Source: Zeus faber | Lineage: Eukaryota; Chordata; Actinopteri; Zeiformes; Zeidae | Direction of reading: 5' to 3' | Length of the DNA stretch: 64,000 nt | Assembly: GCA_960531495.1 (NCBI GenBank) | Contig: OY482860.1 | Coordinates: 15,305,106 to 15,369,105, forward strand | Made by a program: the position numbers and the translations under genes | Notes under the pieces: generated by a model | Database searches by the model: none | What the model was told of the DNA's origin: nothing | The model's input: the letters and a program-made list of their open reading frames with translations, nothing else | Shown: positions 48,011-60,292 of the stretch, in pieces | How the letters are laid out: every line of letters starts with the position of its first letter | How positions within the stretch are numbered: position 1 is the first letter of the stretch

Positions 48011-50310
48011 AACAAAAGCAGAAAAAAATCCCTTGGAGGTATTTAGTTCTGGGGGGACCTTCCCAGTTCACCTCAGGGAGTCCCCAGAACTGTTCAGTGC
48101 AAAAAACGCCTAATGATACCGGCCCCATCTCTGGTGAGGGGGCTGATGGCACCATAAGTCTGAACAATAAAAAAGAAAAAAAGGATGTGACCCGTAGGGC
48201 TGTGTCAGTGATAAGTGAAAGAATGAATTATTTATGGCAGACGACTATAAAAAAATAATACTAGTACAAAAGTAATATCAAAGTACTTTTTAACTGGATA
48301 ACTGCAAGACCTTGTTTAACTTGAAGACAGTGTATGCAATGATCATAGGACATATTGTTTTCAGACAAAACTTATCAAACTGTGCGTTAAAAAAAAATAT
48401 TTAAATCACTGTCACGGTTTCAATATTCCTCCTCTCGCTAAGACAACACTGACATGTCTGGGACGCTTTACCATGTAGCCGCTAAAAAACAAATAAATAA
48501 ATAAATAAAAATAAATAAAATGAAAGACGCACACTGCGCCAACGCGCCTGGTGTCATTCTACCGTTAGTTAAATGAGCGCAAGGCATGACTGTGTTATCC
48601 AGCGTTTATGCCTTAATTTCCATGCCATTTATAAGTTTAAGAGTCTTAAGAGATTTGGCAATCCATGCAAAAACCTTCAATGAGGACATTCTTCAAATAG
48701 GAGGCCAGAGCATACCAACTCATGAACATGGTGAAGCAATATCGACGTTCGATCATAAATGACAAATAACTATAGAAAATAAATCAACTGACTATGAACC
48801 TTGTCTCACTATGTTTTGAGGAGCCGGATAGAGGCTTTAAAGACTGAGAAGGATGTCGTTCCGGGTTCACGGTTTGGGCGCACACTGGCCTGGCAACTGG
48901 CGCTCTGCTGAGGAATCGACTGGATGATTAAACACGAGGGGGTGGGTTCCAACGGCCTTGCCAAAGATGGCACTCGTCAAGCCACTGCTTTTGACCTGGG
49001 CTGACAGCGCGGCGGAGTTAGAATGCATACAGACAGACATGCACACACCCTCTGTGTTCGTTAACCCTTTTCTTCACATTAAAATAGATGTCACTCAACT
49101 ATAAAACCACTGTCATCCTGCTATCTCCCTGCATCAACAAGCAGAGCATTCCTCTCAGACTGCCCACGGGAACGTAGACGAGTACGTGGGTGTGTACAAT
49201 TGTGTGTGTGTTTGTGTTTGCATTAACGGATGAAAAGCGGAAAAAGCCCCATAAACCGGCCATCCCAGTGACAACTCAACCCAATAAACTGATGGATAAA
49301 AATAGATCATTCACAGCCTATGAGGCCACTCAAGGTTATGATACAATGCTCGGATGCAGAACTGGCTTCCATATTGCCGCATCTTTATTCTGCACGCTTT
49401 TTAGGAGCATGACATAAAGGGGGAAATAAATGCTCAAATTAACAAATTACACCAATTGGAGTAACCCAGGAGGCACAGAGCAGGAGAGGGGGGGGGGGAG
49501 AGAGAGAGAGAGAGCGAGGGAGGGAGGGAAGAAAGCAAGAATAAACAATAAAGTCTTTGAGAAAACGTCTGCCCGAGGTTTCCCTTTTGGCAGGCTCACA
49601 CGTCCTGTGCTGATAACATTCATTATCTACCTCTCACCCTCCCTCTTATTTTAAATGTACCTTTCCCTTTCTTTTTACTTTGCGGTTTGTCTATTCCTCA
49701 ATTTCCTGTGATTTTACTTTGTGTTCCTTTTCGTACATTGTAAGGTCTCTCACGGCCCTTTATTCTCCAATAAGCTGCCGCATGCTCTGTCTTTCACCCT
49801 TTTCCTCCATCCGTCGTTGGTTCCTTTCACCCCCAGCACCCCCCACAGTTTAACTTGTCTCCTTCATATTCGTTTCCCCTCTTCTCACCGTCCATTTTCT
49901 TTCGCTTCTTGTCCCCACTTAAATTTTCTATGGCTTTGGCCCTATTTTCCATTTAATTTGCTAATGGAACCAGCAAGTACGTGTGCGCGCACATGGGTGC
50001 GGATGTAAGTTCGCAGTTCACCCATCTCGTTTATTTAATTTTTAATTTTCTTATGTCCTTGTAAATGTGATCTTGGACGCCAAAAGAGGACAAGACAGTT
50101 GTCGAGGTGTCAGCTAATGGGGATCCTTAAAATAAACCTATAAACTTGTACCTACTAAATCAGAGTGTCAGCTCAAGGCCTGAGCTGGAAATGTGATTGC
50201 GGCGCATGCGGTTGTTGGGTTATTGTGCTTTGTGTCTATGTATGCAAATCATCCATGATGGTGTTTCTCTCCATCTTACTCCATTGTGCTGCCATCAATC
50301 CACTGTCTGA

Positions 50311-50311
<1 letters not shown>
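48011..50311. other. Non-coding stretch
   Basis: Holds (AAAT)n at 48489-48520, a G-run and GA array at 49488-49517, and a C/T-rich part at 49620-49930. No open frame with recognisable protein. Confidence 0.4.

Positions 50312-50404
<93 letters not shown>
50312..50404. repeat. (CA)n microsatellite, 46 units
   Basis: Uninterrupted CA over about 92 bp. Confidence 0.98.
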
Positions 50405-50405
<1 letters not shown>

Positions 50406-50680
50406 TGTAGCAAGCAGGAAATGGAACGTAACGGAAACACAATGAAAATAACCAGACGAAGAGAGTGGGTGAGAGACTGGTTACATGGTTGAGATTAAAA
50501 AATAAATACATGTATATGAAGTATATTTAGGTTTCGGCAGTTTGTCAATCTGAAAGGATCTGCCAACACAATAATCCAAAAGGGAATTTTACACAACACG
50601 AGAGGCCCACCATGGAATCCACTTATGATTTCAGAATAGAGTGTATAAGGATATAGCAATGCTATGTTATTTGTTGGAAA

Positions 50681-51590
50681 TAGGGACGGAAATTTAAAGG
50701 AATTTCCTTAATCGGTAGTTGTTAACCTTGACAAACAAACGTCGATTTATTGATAACATAAAAGCTGATGACGTCACCAGGGGGAGGCGCCATGGCGCAT
50801 GGGGACCTATGTGACCTTGCGCACCTACAAGATTTTGTGACATGCCGTGAGGAGCGTTTCTCCTTATTTCATTTCAAAATGGTGAAGCTCGAGCCAAGAC
50901 TCCCCGATCTGATTAGTGCATACAGGAATATTTACGACCTGTCTTTGCGTGCTTTAAATATTTTAACTTTTTGCTGTACTCCGCACGGAATGAGCTATAT
51001 GTTGCGTAGCAGATCAAGTCTGGTGCAGATACTGACAACGAGACGCTAATAAAATGACTAAACATCACCAAATTCTTATATATAAACAGACTTAATCAGA
51101 CTGAATCATTCAATTTCATATGTTTTATTGGAGTCATCACCATGGCAACATAGTGTTGTTTTGTTTTAACTCTCCCGCGCTGTTTTGTTTTTTTCCCCCC
51201 ATACCCTATGCCGTTCAGAAAGCACCATTATCCTGTTCCCGTCTCCCGTCTTCCATCTGAACGCAGCATTAGTTGTTGAGCAACAATAAACACAGCATCC
51301 TCCTCGACATCGAGAAGCCCCCATTTTCTATGCACGGCCATATTGGTTGTTTGTCGTTCTTCTGGAAGCCTCCATCTGCTCGACTGCCCCCCGTCATTCC
51401 AGACTGAGTACTACTACTTCCTGGCTGGGAATTTGTTGTCCTCAAAATGCCCTGCGCTCCACAAAGACTCACGTTGATACAATCACAACAAGACCACGGA
51501 TTGTTCAGTTCTTATCGATAATACAAAACCGTAATCGTTTTAATTCTTACTAGCGATTAATCAATAGTCGATAAATTGTTAACATTCCTA
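50681..51590. mobile_element. hAT-like non-autonomous element
   Basis: Ends TAGGGACGGA and, in reverse complement, TAGGAATGTTAACAATTTAT; both sides carry subterminal ATTGATAAC/TCGAT motifs. Flanking octamers GTTGGAAA (50673-50680) and GTTATAAA (51591-51598) agree at 6 of 8 positions, as for an aged 8-bp target duplication. No transposase is seen. Confidence 0.55.
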
Positions 51591-51935
51591 GTTATAAATC
51601 TATTATATATCATAAATCAGACCTTATAATGTGAAAAAAAGATTGTCATTCATTAATATAGCAAAGCTGTGTATAAAAACACCACACTGATAAGGTAGGC
51701 TACTGCTAGAAGATCAATAAACAGTGAATTATTGCCCTGCCCTGATGTTTGTTTTGATGTTTCACATGGTTGATACTTTTTTACTTACTTGTTTTACTAC
51801 TTTTAGAGCATGGGCATCTGAAAATATCCCTCACATTATTATACAAAATAAAGGCGCACGGAGAGCTTTGGTCGCGTCCATGTCCAGATGCGGACAATTC
51901 ACACAAATAAAAATATATTCAATATATCATATATT

Positions 51936-52130
51936 CATTTATAATTCCCATTGAAATGTTGCATTTTGGAAGCTTCTCTCTTTTATCCTGTTATTGTAAT
52001 GCACACTGACTGACAAAAAAAAATAAAAATTATAATAACAATAACTTGACTTCTCAACTTGAAGAATCTCAGCCGACTGACGGATTTCCGACTGATGATT
52101 TGACTCGTTGACTTCCAGGGGGCAGCCCTA
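51936..52130 (+). mobile_element. hAT-like element end, copy 2 of a direct repeat pair
   Basis: Matches 14511-14699. Ends ACTTCCAGGGGGCAGCCCTA, whose inverse is TAGGGCTGCC, a typical hAT terminus. Left end not identified. Confidence 0.6.
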
Positions 52131-54448
52131 CTCCTCTCCATTTGTTTTTCGAGCTGCACTCTATTATTAGACTACCCAAGAACATGCGGCGTGAGGAATT
52201 CTTCAGATCGTATCTTAAAATGTACACCACAATCGGACATCACTTTACAGATGTTACGGAAGCACGGAAATCTCCAGCTCTTCTCCTTTCCTTTTCCGCC
52301 TCTGTCCCCACCATTTTGCTGTCCATAATTGTCACCAGATAAAGCAGGTGACACCCGCACGGGGGCTAATGGCGAGAGACCACGTTACGTAATCCCAGCA
52401 CGACAATTCGCCCATCGCCCTGGAACATCTGCTACATGGATGAGCGCGGGTAGGACTCCGGCGCGCTCTCCATCTCCCCCACTCCCTTCTCACGGACAAT
52501 TACGCCTTCCCGTAACGCTCGTACAAACAAGAGGACTTCTGGGAGATGAGTGCGTTGGTGGAAGGGTGGAGGGGTGGAGGGGTAGGGGGTGGGGCTCTGG
52601 GTAAGTAAGCAGAACAACATGTTGACAAGCCCACTGCCTCCACACTACCAATTACCCATCAACAGCCCGACTTCCAGGGCTGTTTTCGCATCATGCGGGA
52701 AGGAGCGGAACCATGGGAAAGTTTTCTGTCGCTGCCGCTTGACAAGCATTCGTGTACTGGTAGGGGAAAACTATTTCGCATGAATAGTTTGGATTTCATT
52801 ATTAATTTCTCCCCACTCAGATCAGGTAGTAGAGTACAGTATATTTACCACCTGGCTGGATTTGTCAGAGGATTTGTTGTATTTACCACTTGGATGTTGA
52901 CTATTTATACTTCCCAGTAGAGCGGTGGTTAATTATAGTAACTTCCATAAAATGTGAATTTAAGGGAAGGGAACTTCCTGGGACTCATTCCTCGTGGACT
53001 CACAGACATTATGTATTTCAGGGGGTATTTGGACATTGACATGTCAGCACACACATATATTTTTGTGTCAATTTTTCTACACGTATTTCCTGACTAGAAG
53101 ACACTTCACAATGATTTATTTGTGAGTTTTATTTTGAATCTAGAATATACTACAAAAAAATATATCTAAACATACATGTTTTATAGTAAATGTATATTCA
53201 CAAGAAATACATCATCAGGTATATCAATCTGGTAAAATTCCTCATAATTGCAGGAATGAAGCTGGAAGTGGAAGCCTTAACTCAGGCAAATTAAAAATGA
53301 TATGTGGTCCTACATCTAAAGGATATGTGGAGATGAACATTTAAATAGCACCCCCACCACAAATCTGGAAAGAGAATTAGGCAGCTTTACAGAACTTTAT
53401 TCCAATTGTGTGAAATAAGATGATTGTAGATTATTTCATAAAATAATGAAATATTTAATATTGGCCAGACGTTACTAATCCTTTCGAAAAACAATTCTAC
53501 GGGTGACAACATCAAACAGTCTTTCAAACTGAAAATAGTACAACCATCGCTACACAAGGTTAGTGAGAAATTTGTAACTTGTCACTCACTCACAACTTGG
53601 TGCCCTGAGGCCGACCATTCAAATAAATAGGAAGTGGAAGCCCTAACGGCCACCTGAATGGATCATCAAGTTCTGTGTTGTACAGTGTCCTTGACTACGG
53701 GTGCTTATTGATTACTCTGTGAAACGGTGGAGAGCGCCCTGCTTCATTTGAAGGCTGCACGTTCCAGCTGATAAAAGGTTATTTGAGGTGAGACAGCTCA
53801 CTTGAGTGGGGGGTGAGGCTGGAGAGGGGAGAACTAACTACAGGAAGTTGCATGCGCGGGGGGTTTGTCTGCACGCGTTTTCTGTGCGCGCGCGTGTCGT
53901 CAAATTGTAAGACTCCTGTTTGCGTCTCCATCATTTTAACGGGACTAAAAGGGAAACAAAAAAACTCCTGTATGCTCCTCTATCCTTTGTATCAGGACGA
54001 CCGATGTCTTACCTGTGCAGGTGAGTGGGTCTCCTCAGGTTGTGTCGTTGGGCTGTGCTTTGTCCTTTGTCTTACCCCATGCTGAGGTCCACCCCAGCAG
54101 CCAATGGGGCGGTGGATCGGCGCGCAGGGCCCAGCCTATTTTTTAGGGGTCGGGGTGGGGTTTCAACCGATCCTGGAGGAAAGAGGAGCAAAAGATGAAT
54201 CGCAGGCTCTCGAGAGAAAAGCCAAGAACATAACCAGGCACACCGTCTTCACGGCACGAGCTGCGCAGCCAGCAGCCTTCTGCCGCTCTCCTGCCTACTA
54301 GGAAGGAGAAAACAAAACTTATAAGGAAACGAAAGTGACGATCGAGGGTCTGGCTTGATGAATAGTCATTATCACGCCGGCCTTTGTTTAGACCTCCTCT
54401 GAATCCAAAAATTAACAAGCAACTGCATGAGGATGTGATAAAAAAGGA

Positions 54449-54494
<46 letters not shown>

Positions 54495-55041
54495 CAGTAG
54501 AGAGACAAAGAGAAAACATAATAGGCGTGGGAATGTAGATTAGTGACATAACCGCACAATAAGTTTTCCGGTGAATGTTTCACAAAGGGGATTCACAAAA
54601 CTAAAACTGTCAACACCTTGGAAAATGCGCTGATTAATATCAGTTGGGCTGCAGGACATGAAGTAGCTGCTGCTATTAGTCTCATGTTGCCTTGTCGCGC
54701 TAAATTGCGGAATCTGACGTGTCTCCGCTTCAAGAGTTGATATGGACTTCCTGCGCACAAAGCACTAACAGTTCAATAGTTTTTGTCGTTTTGTTTTTCA
54801 TTTTTCACAAGAATTTCATTTGAAGCATAAATCAAATGCAAATTGATTTAACGCATGGAATGGTGGAAACAAAATGAAAAACACACTGGTATTCGGTTTC
54901 TTAAAATTCAAATGTACATTTCTGTGCTCCACTACTTCTAAATATAAATTCAGTTCAGATCTTTTGAACGGACATTATTTGCATCACCAACAAATCCCTC
55001 GCCGACCAAATCATTCACAGCCGATTCGAGAAAGAGTTAGA
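52131..55041. other. Non-coding stretch
   Basis: Contains a (GT)n(TA)n block at 54454-54492 and a GC-richer part at 52430-52600 and 53810-54300. Open frames are short and unrecognised. This lies upstream of b3gnt2 on its strand and may hold its first exon, but none could be shown. Confidence 0.35.
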
Positions 55042-55240
55042 CAAGTTCAAGTTCAAGTTCAAGAGATTATTTGTCACATACATATACATACGGTCATACA
55101 TATATGCAGTGAAATGTCATGACACCCGGTGATTACGCACAATAAGCTCTAAAAATACTAAAAAATACCAAAATGTGCGTAATCAACACAAGGTGCTCGT
55201 GCAGGCAGCCGCAAGGGGAGGCGCCACAATCGCGATTCTG
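55042..55240 (-). repeat. 5'-truncated retroposon 3' end, copy 1
   Basis: On the minus strand it ends GTATATGTATGTGACAAATA then ATCTCTTGAACTTGAACTTG, a TTGAAC tandem tail. A 46-bp stretch (55042-55087) is identical to 56200-56245. The body extends further here, to about 55240, with CAGTGAAATG-type sequence. Confidence 0.55.
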
Positions 55241-56199
55241 GGTTCTATAATTATATAATAGAATTAATAATGTCTTATACAAATACTCATCCCCAAAATA
55301 TCATCAAATAATTACTGTCAAGGTGTTACTGTCGAGGTGTTCGCCCACACAATTATGTCGAGGTGTTCGCCCACACATAATAATTGTGATATTACCTTTT
55401 TTTTTTCCACCCAGCCCAGTGTTTCAGCAGGGCCGGGTATTGGAAATTCTATATATTTTTTTTATGATGTTGACCGAATTACATCGATGGTATCCACTAT
55501 TGTAACAGTCACGTTGTGGAATTAGATCCCCAATTTCAGTGAGCGTCTGAGTCTAAAATTAAACAAAAAAAGGTTTGTTTGGTAAGAGTATGAGGAATAT
55601 TTCCCTTATTAAAGCTGCATAAAGCATTGATGAAGCATTATAAACGATGGAACCCAACAAGTGTTGCATTCAGAGGCGGGAGACGGAGCGCTGGACATCC
55701 TCTGATCACGAGGAAGCAGAGCTCAAATCGCCTTCTCCTCTGTCGCGCAGGCTCAGCCTCTCCAAGGCTCTCTTGTCTTTGTTTTGTTTTTCTTTAGGAA
55801 TGTCGCCGCAGCTTCCATCGTTTCATGGAGTGGAGGGATCCGATGCAGGCGGCGCCGTCATAGATCTGTGGTCGTTTCCCCCCGAAGTGCGACCTAGCGC
55901 GTCCCCATCTCCGCGACCTCTAATCCCTGCTCAGATGTGGAAGCGGTGTTAACAGCTTTCCGCTGAGCTCAATTCATTTTCAATTAGAGCGACGAAGTGG
56001 CTGCCGAGGCGATTTGGCAGAGGGGCGACAAAGAGCGGCTTCTTCATAAACTGTACTGTCAGGCAGTTGTCCGCCAAAAGACAATCTGAAGGAAGTGTTT
56101 GACTGTGAGTGTTGGCCTTTTTACTTTTTATGCTACCTGAAACAAACAAAAACCAACAACTATGTTTTGTTCCTAAAAGCGGCCACACTTTGAAACAAT

Positions 56200-56245
56200 C
56201 AAGTTCAAGTTCAAGTTCAAGAGATTATTTGTCACATACATATAC
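56200..56245 (-). repeat. Retroposon 3' tail, copy 2 (minimal)
   Basis: 46 bp identical to 55042-55087; similarity stops there. It is an extreme 5' truncation with only the tail and about 25 nt of body. Confidence 0.6.
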
Positions 56246-59174
56246 AAACAGAACTGTTGTTTAACAGTGTAGCACCTTGTGAAAGTGAGACTTGAAGTAA
56301 GCTAGTGGATCAGGTACAGAAGACAAAGGTCATTGGCTCGTGAGTATAGAAAGAAGAGGATCTTGAAAGAGCTGAAAACTGAATGCTCAGCCACTTCCTT
56401 TCTCTCACCAAGCCAATTTCCTTCGGATTCATAATTTGTACAGCGGTACAAACCGTGCGACCCGTAGCACAAGCATAAGAAGACGGGTACTATTGCCCCT
56501 GGCTGGTGATTAACAGGTCTATTTTCCTGAAATCTAGAAAAAGGATTTCATTTCTTTGATGGACTGCGGCATTGCCGAAAGACATTCCAGAAGTTGCAGT
56601 TGAGGTAGGTGAAAGTGCAGCCACAAACACTATTTCACAACTACATTCCCCCCAAGGGGAGTGAAAACCGGGGAGATTAAGACCGGCAATCAACACTTCT
56701 GCCGGCATGTGTGAAGTGTAGAGCGACACCGCCCACAATGAAACAGAAAGTGAGGGGGAGACAATGCGTGTTGGTTTTCGCGTTGGTCTTTCCATCCTGC
56801 CGGAACACGTTTGTGGTTGGTGGAGGCGGAGGTGGAGAGTGTTGCCTTAACCCAGTGCACTGAGTGAAGTTAATCATTACAGTGCCGCTAACTATGGGAA
56901 ATCACCAGGGGTCAACATACAAAGAGGGCACGTCACCTCCACCTGCACAAGAGGGGGCGGGTGGGGGTAATTGTAAAAGGCAACCCTAAGTGATTCACTG
57001 AAGATTACTCCACGACCGCATGCAGATCAGTGTGTGGAACGACGGAAACCGAGAATGGATTCGGCATCCGTTAGTCAACTTCAAATTTTTTTTCCCCCGA
57101 AATATGACCTTTGCTAAAAAAATAAAAAAATAAAAAAAAGTAGTTTCATCATGTCAAGATTATTCTGCATTACGGGAAGGTTAATTCTCACCTTGACTAT
57201 GACATTGAAGGCGAACGCTCCCCGGGCTCTGTAGCACAACTTGTATAAAGGCGAGGAGGGGAGGGATGCAAGAATGTTTCACAACTGCAGGGTTAAAAAT
57301 TGATTAAACCATCCAGTTCATGGCAAATGTAATGTGCCCTGTGTGGGCACGGTCCGTTAAACATATCAAAAGAACTACTGCATGCTCAGAACCACACACC
57401 GATTTACTATTTAATGGCTATGAAGTTAGTCCTCGCATGGCCAAAGGTGACAAAACATGACCCGAGCATGAAAAAAATAGATACCGTTAAGTACAGATAA
57501 TCTTCTTCTTTTGCTTACATTCAAGTGCCTTCTTCTCTCTGGTGTCTCGGAACACGCTCAGACTCCACCAGACTAATCAAGCTCTGAGCCCAACGAGGTG
57601 TGTCGTGACTTGTCATCGGCTCGGCACCATTTATCCATTGAATTATGCATATCGACGGTACGTGCTCTGCATGCCAAGGGAGCGTACCGCCGGCTCGCTT
57701 TTAGTGGCCATCGGAGACCCGTGGATGCCACTCGGGAGCATTTCCGTGGGTCACAAGAGTAACGAGGCAAAATAAATGTCAGGAAATTGTCCGTAAGAGG
57801 AATGGACAGGCAGCAGAAACTTCGCACACATACAAAATCAAAATATTTTGCGACGGTGCATGTTCCTTGTATGTGTATATGTGCTATGTCTCTCATAACA
57901 CTATTTAATCAGCATTGTAAATAGCGTTGAATACGTTTAACCATGTTAAAGCTAGAGCCTTGTCTCCCTATAAATATACTGCATACTTAAAAAAATCCAA
58001 CGCAAACATAAAAATACATAGAAAAGTTAGATTTTGAATATGTTCAGCTGTTTCAGAACAACACCTCCCGGCGGCTTCCAAGTACCGACGTTTATTGATT
58101 TCTGGAATGCGTCGTTCTGTTTAAGGAGGTCTCCATTCCACCAACATGAGCCATGTCATCTCCTGAACAAAGTTCATCTTTAACAAAGACAGGGCAGACT
58201 GAGGACAGATAAAGGGAGAACTGACCTATCGGGAGAAAGACAAACTAAGAGAGTGGAATTCGAGACATTGTCCTGAAGTATTTCAATTGTGTGAATGAAC
58301 TACTTTGAGTTGAGTGGGTAAACTGTTCCTGTTCTTGTTTTTGGAGGGGAGGGGGTCACTTACCCGAAATCTGAAGCTGTGGTTGTGTCATTTATTGGTA
58401 AATGATTGGCGAAAGGGTCTTAAGCCATCTTCAGTATGAGGTATGAGTTTGCTAATAACGGCAATAGAGAAATTTTGCAATTACCTCTGAGGCAATGTCT
58501 TAGACCTCACACATTTAATTTTGATTACGTTCTAAAAGTGTGTACTCAGTGGAAATAAAATATATTTAAGGTTTAGAAAAAATAAAAATAAAAAAATCTA
58601 TAAGCCTAACATTCGTTCATGAGTGAAGAAACAAGTGTCATTGTTACATCTAATGACTGCCAAACAGTGTTGTGTTAGAGCAAACCCATCAATATTATAT
58701 GTTGGCTAGCTCTGAGGTGAGATGAGACAAAGAAACATAAACCGTGTTTTTTTTTTGTTTTTTTTAATCCCTTTTTACCCGAGGCCAAAACGCAGCAAAT
58801 AGGAAAGGGTTAACGCAGTCGGGCTGCATGAGGGAGTGACAGCAACATGGTGCGAAGAGATGAGAAGCTACAAATAACCTGCCGTGTAAGGGGGGAACAC
58901 AAGCAAGGAGAGTTGGTGTCCAGACACCAAATATCTAAAGGGAACACCACTATTCACACGGGATCGAGGTCCTTGGTTATGTGCCAGATGCATTTAGTAG
59001 GGATGGGTGAATATGACTTTTCCACTACGATACTAATTCTGATTCTTAAATGTTTTCAGCCAACAGCAAATACCGATCCTGTCCATTACTTTCACACAGC
59101 ATATACTCAGACTGTTATTAAGGGGTCATTAGAACATGAAAGCTGTAATATTTTGATAAACTATGGTTTTTCTG
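56246..59174. other. Non-coding stretch, no gene recognised
   Basis: Mostly non-repetitive, AT-rich. Frames of 60-130 codons do not resemble known proteins. A short (TAAAAAA)n run lies at 57115-57138. Confidence 0.4.

Positions 59175-59217
<43 letters not shown>
59175..59217. repeat. Poly(A) run of 43
   Basis: An unbroken A43. It may be the tail of a plus-strand retroposed sequence, but the upstream 200 bp show no LINE, SINE or processed gene that I recognise. Confidence 0.9.
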
Positions 59218-59221
<4 letters not shown>

Positions 59222-60186
59222 CAGTATCTTTTATTTAATATTTGACATATATTGCAGAGTCCACTGTCTGTAGTCGCTAAAAATTTTAAACTCTAGTCCA
59301 TATTCACGAACACACACGCACGCACACACACACTTTAAATAGAATGGAATTCTTTGTTATCAAGGACCACTTAAAGGACTAAAGGTCACCGGCGTCCACT
59401 GCCAGTCCCATTTACTCACACTCGCTCATTTCCACAGTCAAAACTGTGTGCGAGAATGTTTTTGAAGTAACACGTGACACCATGGAAATATTAGTTCAGT
59501 TGCAGCATTAATGTCCAAACTCCTATGGTCAATAGCAGAAACGGATATACTCAACTTTAATGGTGACACATGAAAAGTGCTGTGGCTAGACATTATTCCC
59601 GACTTGGAAGTCACGAAAAACATGTTCACGTTTTTGTTGCCCACAGTGATTATATGAAACTACTCTGTTGCACATACAAATGTATGCTGTTTAATTCATT
59701 TATAATGCCAGCTAAATGACAACATAGTCAAGATTAGCAGCGTTATTAAATATATTGAAGCACGCAAACATAGGAAAACTTTTTCCCGTATCCACTTGTA
59801 GGTGAGTGAGGTGTAAGGCCTTGCTAAATGGTACAACAGCAGAAAAAATGTTCGCCGGTGACAGACTATTAATGTGCCAAATAGGGATACTCTGATGACG
59901 GAGTCACAAAAACTCCAATACTTGGTCTGAAAGAAATGTTAGCGGTGCATTCTTCCGTACATGGGCACACAGCGCAGGTTTAACTATAAGACTGCTAGAT
60001 TGCTTCGGTGCCATGACTAGATTCTGAGAATCATAAAAAAGATCAAGTGAGAGTGCCCGGGAAACAAAAAACAAAATTGGATTAAATACAGATGGAAAGA
60101 GCCGCCACGGGCTCAGAAATTCGATTACGGAGATATCTGCAACTGGACATCACCGCTGATAATCAATCTCTTTTTCCAGAGAGCGA

Positions 60187-60199
60187 AGGAAGGAGGGAG

Positions 60200-60292
<93 letters not shown>
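60187..60292. repeat. (GA)n microsatellite
   Basis: About 100 bp of GA with single interruptions (GC near 60202, CA near 60285). Confidence 0.97.

Noticed and set aside
58847..59245. 132-codon frame ending in poly-lysine
   Set aside because: The lysines come from the A43 run; the rest has no recognisable protein.
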